Assembly (NCBI GenBank): GCA_017394565.1
Contig: JAFPXW010000089.1
Span: 1-8,169, forward strand
DNA length: 8,169 nucleotides
DNA from: Oscillospiraceae bacterium
GTDB lineage: Bacteria; Bacillota; Clostridia; Oscillospirales; Ruminococcaceae
Reading direction: 5' to 3'
Shown here: positions 5,076 to 8,169 of the stretch, one piece after another
Position numbering within the stretch: position 1 is the stretch's first letter
How the letters are laid out: the number at the start of each line of letters is the position of its first letter
The notes under the pieces: model-generated
Database searches by the model: none
Told to the model about the DNA's origin: nothing
What the model saw: the letters and a program-made list of their open reading frames with translations, nothing else
Position numbers and translations under genes: made by a program

Positions 5076-6245
5076 ATGGAGTATCGTCCGGACGAGATCG
5101 TCAGGCAGACAATGGAAGCCATCAACCAGAAGATCCGCAATATGAACACGCTGAATATCATCATCGTCGGGAAGTCCGGTGTTGGCAAGAGTACGCTCAT
5201 CAATTCTGTTTTTCGCGAGGATCTGGCAGAAACCGGCATCGGCAGACCTGTCACGCAGTCCATCCGCCGCATCTCAAAGAACGGTTTTCCGCTGACAGTT
5301 TATGATACACCCGGCTTTGAGCTGGGCAAGGGACAGCAGGATCAGGTCAAGGCTGAGGTCATGAAACTCATCAAGGACGGGCTTGCCGGCAAGGACATCA
5401 ACAAGGCGATCCACTGCATCTGGTACTGCATCAACGTCGGCTCCAACCGCACGTTTGACAATTCCGAACTGGAGTGGCTGCGCAGCTTCACGGAGGAAAA
5501 CCGCGCCACTCGTGTACCGGTTTTCATCGTGCTGACGCAGGGCTGCCCCAAGAAAAAGGCAGAGGAAATGCGCCGCCTGGTCGAAGCCGAAAACCTCGAT
5601 GTCAGCAAGGTCATTCCGGTTCTGGCACAGGATATGAACTTTGATGACGAGTATGTTGCCAAGGCTTACGGACTGGACAACCTGATCGCTGTCATGGGCG
5701 AGGAGCTGCCGGACGACTTGCAGGACACGCTGCAAAACGTGCAGAAGGTGTCCCTCAAGTCCAAAAAAAAACGAGCGCAGACCGCAGTCGCAGCAGCCGT
5801 CACAGCGGCATTTGGGGAAGGCTTCGCGCCGGTTCCGTTCGCGGACGCCGCAATGCTGATCCCGACGCAGATCACGATGATTGCGACGATCACGGCGATT
5901 TTCGGACTTGATGTAGACCGGAGCGTTCTGATGGGATTCGTGTCGTCGGCACTTGGCACAGGCGGTGCAACGGTTGTCGGCAGAAGCATTGCGACAAATC
6001 TCCTGAAGCTCGTCCCCGGCGCCGGAACACTGACCGGAGGCGTGATCTCCGGTGCGACCGCCGGATTGGTGACGACTGCACTTGGCGAAGCTTACATCAA
6101 GCTGATGGAGCAGATGTATCTCGGTACACTCCGCGCAGAGGACTTGCAGGGGGAATCCGGCAGACAGCGATTCCTTGCATTTTTCCAGAAAACGCCCAAG
6201 GGTGAGCTTCCCGATCATCTGTCGGGAAATGACGAGAATTCGTAA
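5076..6245 (+). CDS. GTPase with C-terminal DUF697-like hydrophobic domain
   Basis: The 389-residue protein has an N-terminal TRAFAC-type G domain and a C-terminal hydrophobic domain resembling DUF697 (YcjF family). G1 is GKSGVGKST (32-40), the G2 threonine is probably Thr60 in GRPVTQSI, and G3 is DTPG (77-80). The strand that should end in G4 NKxD/TKxD reads FIVLTQGC (149-156), so the guanine-specifying Asp is not obvious; VLTQ is seen in some relatives. HCIWYCINVG (112-121) is a hallmark of this GTPase group. Residues about 236-350 contain Ala/Gly/Val-rich hydrophobic stretches, including a PVPFADAAMLIPTQ segment, consistent with membrane association. The function of the family is poorly known; an envelope or membrane-remodelling role is inference. 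Start 5076 is preferred over the in-frame ATG at 5043 because GGGAGG (5063-5068) is ideally spaced. It forms an operon with the upstream 74-residue membrane protein. Confidence 0.88.
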   Translation: MEYRPDEIVRQTMEAINQKIRNMNTLNIIIVGKSGVGKSTLINSVFREDLAETGIGRPVTQSIRRISKNGFPLTVYDTPGFELGKGQQDQVKAEVMKLIKDGLAGKDINKAIHCIWYCINVGSNRTFDNSELEWLRSFTEENRATRVPVFIVLTQGCPKKKAEEMRRLVEAENLDVSKVIPVLAQDMNFDDEYVAKAYGLDNLIAVMGEELPDDLQDTLQNVQKVSLKSKKKRAQTAVAAAVTAAFGEGFAPVPFADAAMLIPTQITMIATITAIFGLDVDRSVLMGFVSSALGTGGATVVGRSIATNLLKLVPGAGTLTGGVISGATAGLVTTALGEAYIKLMEQMYLGTLRAEDLQGESGRQRFLAFFQKTPKGELPDHLSGNDENS

Positions 6246-6250
6246 AAAAG

Positions 6251-6292
6251 AACCCATTCGGAAGTATTACGGCTTCCGGATGGGTTTTGTGT
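6251..6292. terminator. bidirectional intrinsic terminator
   Basis: AACCCATTCGGAAG (6251-6264) pairs with CTTCCGGATGGGTT (6273-6286), 14 bp with one T-G wobble and an 8-nt loop. On the plus strand it runs into TTTTGTGTT; on the minus strand into TTCTTTTTT. It serves the convergent GTPase (+) and pepF (-) genes. The pepF stop codon lies at the rim of the plus-strand T-run. Confidence 0.95.
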
Positions 6293-8085
6293 TATTGTTC
6301 TTCGTACAGTTTTTCAAATTCCGTGATGAGTTCGTCAAACATTTCCACTGCGCTGTCGAACACGTCTGTTTTCGTCATGTCAACGCCGGCAACCTTCAGC
6401 GATTCGATGGGATCCTTGGTCGAGCCCAGCTTCAGGAAGCGGAAATAGCTTTCCAGTGCGCCCTCCTCATGATTCCGGATGCGGCGGACGATATGGCTTG
6501 CCGCCGTCAGACCGATGGCGTACTTGTAGACGTAGAAATTATAATAGAAATGCGGCACACGCATCCACTCACGCGCGATCTCGTCATCGAGAACGACCTC
6601 GCCGCCGAAATACTTCTGGTTGAGCGCGTAATACTTCTCGCACAGCAGATCCGCCGTCAGCACTTCCCCTGCCTCAGACATGGCGTGCGTCTCACGCTCA
6701 AACTCCGCAAACATGATCTGACGATAGATCGTGGATTTGTAAAGATCTAGCAGATTTCCCAGGATCCCGAGCTTTTCGTTGCGGTCATCGGAATGCTCCA
6801 GACGATGATACGCCAGCACCAGCTCGTTGACCGTCGAGGGCACCTCCGCAACGAAAATGCGATAGTCCGCGTATTGCAGCGGATTGTTCGTGCGTGTGAA
6901 ATAGCTGTGCATCGAGTGGCCGGATTCGTGTGCCAGCGTCGAAACATCGTCGTCAAGCCCCTGGAAATTCAGCAGGATATACGGCTCCGAGGTGGCGCAG
7001 CCGCCGGAGAAAGCACCGCCGACCTTGCCGGTATTCGGGTACACATCCACCCAGCGCTTTTCGTAGCCTTTTCGCAGAATATCAACATATTCCTGCCCAA
7101 AGATCGAGACAGCATCCAGCACCTCATCCACGGCTTCCGGATAGGTGAATCTGCGCTTTTCGCCCTCATTGAGCGGAATATAGATGTCGTACATATGCAT
7201 CTCATCCAGTCCCAGCACACGGCGTTTCAGGCGATAGTAGCGGAACAGCACGTCCAGATGTCCCGAAATGCTGTCGATGATATTGTTGTAGATCTCCGGT
7301 GTCATGTGATCCGGAAACAGTGATGCTTCCAGTGCCGAACCGTAATGCCGTACCTTTGCGCAGACCTTTTCCGATTCGATCTGTCCGGCATACAGGGATG
7401 CAAACGTGTTGCGGAACTGATCGTAGGTCCTGTAAAGCGTCGTAAATGCCGCCTTTCTGACCTCGCGGTCACTGGAGCGCATATACATGGCATAATTTGT
7501 GTCAGTCAGTTCGGCTTCCTGGCCGTCCTCATCGCGGATCGTGCCGAATTTCAGGTCAGAGGACGTGAGGGATTCGTAAGTTTCCTCCGCAGTGGCACGC
7601 TCCTTCGAGAAAGCCGCCATGAGCTGCTCCTCTGCCTTCGTCAGCGTGTGCGGCTTGTAGCGGAACATATTGCGCAGCATGATGCCGTACTCCTGCTCAA
7701 GCGCCGGAAGATCCTTGAAGAATCCATCAAGCTGCTCCTGCTCCAGCGTCAGCAGGATGGTATCAAACGGCGCGATGGTTTCTGAGAATACAGTCAGCAG
7801 ATTCTGCGATCTGCCCATGAGCTGACGGGCTTCATTATTGGTCGTGTCCTCAGAAAACCGCAGGTGCGAGTAGGTGTACACACGGTCAATCTGCTCGCTG
7901 CACTCCACGAGCGATTTGCAGGCAGCATACAGATCCTGTGCAGAATCCAGCATTTTCTCCATCGTTGGCGGAAACGCTTTGATCGCCTTCTCGGCGTTCT
8001 GATACGCAGCCTCCCACGCAGCAGTGTCTGCGAACAGCGGCGTCAGATCCCATGTGTCTTTGGTTTCGATCTCATTTCTAAGCAT
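6292..8085 (-). CDS. pepF: oligoendopeptidase F, M3 family zinc metallopeptidase
   Basis: The 597-residue protein has the full usual length of PepF (about 600). The N-terminal part (about 5-200) is the helical oligopeptidase F domain, opening WDLTPLFAD. The catalytic M3 domain carries the zinc motif HESGH (386-390, with Glu387 as general base) followed by SMHSYF, and the third zinc ligand Glu414 in FVAEVPSTVNE. Substrate-channel motifs include GGAFSGGCATSEPYILLNF (356-374) and YVYKYAIGLTAA near the C-terminus. It cleaves short peptides in the cytosol, typically feeding amino acid recycling. No signal peptide is present. Start at 8085 (MLRNEIETKDTWDLTP) is chosen over the ATG at 8163 because AAAGGAG lies 8 bp upstream and the longer N-terminus is unlike the family. 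It is convergent with the GTPase operon; its promoter is not clearly visible and may lie beyond the right edge. Confidence 0.95.
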   Translation of the reverse strand: MLRNEIETKDTWDLTPLFADTAAWEAAYQNAEKAIKAFPPTMEKMLDSAQDLYAACKSLVECSEQIDRVYTYSHLRFSEDTTNNEARQLMGRSQNLLTVFSETIAPFDTILLTLEQEQLDGFFKDLPALEQEYGIMLRNMFRYKPHTLTKAEEQLMAAFSKERATAEETYESLTSSDLKFGTIRDEDGQEAELTDTNYAMYMRSSDREVRKAAFTTLYRTYDQFRNTFASLYAGQIESEKVCAKVRHYGSALEASLFPDHMTPEIYNNIIDSISGHLDVLFRYYRLKRRVLGLDEMHMYDIYIPLNEGEKRRFTYPEAVDEVLDAVSIFGQEYVDILRKGYEKRWVDVYPNTGKVGGAFSGGCATSEPYILLNFQGLDDDVSTLAHESGHSMHSYFTRTNNPLQYADYRIFVAEVPSTVNELVLAYHRLEHSDDRNEKLGILGNLLDLYKSTIYRQIMFAEFERETHAMSEAGEVLTADLLCEKYYALNQKYFGGEVVLDDEIAREWMRVPHFYYNFYVYKYAIGLTAASHIVRRIRNHEEGALESYFRFLKLGSTKDPIESLKVAGVDMTKTDVFDSAVEMFDELITEFEKLYEEQ

Positions 8086-8106
8086 TGGAATTGCTCCTTT
8101 CCTACA

Positions 8107-8134
8107 TTTAGGGTGTGTTGACACTAAGCCTAAA
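8107..8134. repeat. nested inverted repeat upstream of pepF
   Basis: TTTAGG (8107-8112) and CCTAAA (8129-8134) flank an inner GTGT-TG-ACAC dyad (8115-8124). The site lies just upstream of the pepF ribosome binding site. It could be an operator or the end of an insertion sequence cut by the window edge; neither can be settled here. Confidence 0.35.
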
Positions 8135-8169
8135 ACGCATCTTTTTGGCAGAATTTTACGCATACTGCG

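Noticed and set aside
5274..6257. Minus-strand open frame of 327 codons
   Set aside because: It lies antisense to the GTPase, whose motifs, promoter and ribosome site are clear; its predicted product has no recognisable domain.
8085..8163. Longer pepF start at 8163
   Set aside because: The extra 26 residues do not resemble PepF, and the good ribosome binding site belongs to the ATG at 8085.

Overview
The window looks like a chromosomal segment of a low-to-mid GC Gram-positive anaerobe of the class Clostridia, most likely a Ruminococcus/Oscillospiraceae-type gut bacterium. This is inferred from strong AGGAGG-type ribosome binding sites, textbook sigma-A promoters, lipoproteins with Thr/Glu-rich linkers, a DUF2974 hydrolase, a PepF oligopeptidase and a cobalamin riboswitch. 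No database search was possible, so the taxonomic call is an inference.

Left part (1-2640). The window opens inside an SPFH/prohibitin-family gene (+). Facing it are two lipoprotein genes on the minus strand. The distal one is short and looks cut off after its Thr/Glu linker. The proximal one encodes an exported, lipid-anchored CbiK-type cobaltochelatase. That gene has a complete control region: a strong promoter with flanking palindromes, a cobalamin riboswitch aptamer, and an intrinsic terminator between aptamer and start codon. This suggests repression by B12 through premature termination. A second terminator hairpin separates cbiK from the small lipoprotein gene and abuts that gene's Shine-Dalgarno sequence.

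Middle part (2638-4715). A minus-strand DUF2974 (Mbeg1-like) alpha/beta-hydrolase gene and a plus-strand SAM methyltransferase gene diverge from back-to-back promoters. The 5' leader of the hydrolase mRNA is the most striking object in the window. About 200 nt are almost entirely taken up by six perfect hairpins, five with 3-nt loops. They are arranged as two cloverleaf-like modules, each closed by an outer stem, and the whole is bounded by a 7-bp inverted repeat. It could be an undescribed structured leader or a MITE-like element.

Right part (4716-8169). A perfect-consensus promoter (TTGACA-17-TATAAT) drives a 74-residue single-pass membrane protein gene and a GTPase gene with a C-terminal DUF697-like hydrophobic domain, probably as a two-gene operon. 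A strong bidirectional terminator separates this operon from a convergent minus-strand pepF gene (M3 family oligoendopeptidase F), whose promoter lies at or beyond the right edge.

The genes do not form one obvious pathway. The coherent units are the B12-controlled exported chelatase, the hydrolase with its structured leader, and the membrane protein/GTPase pair.
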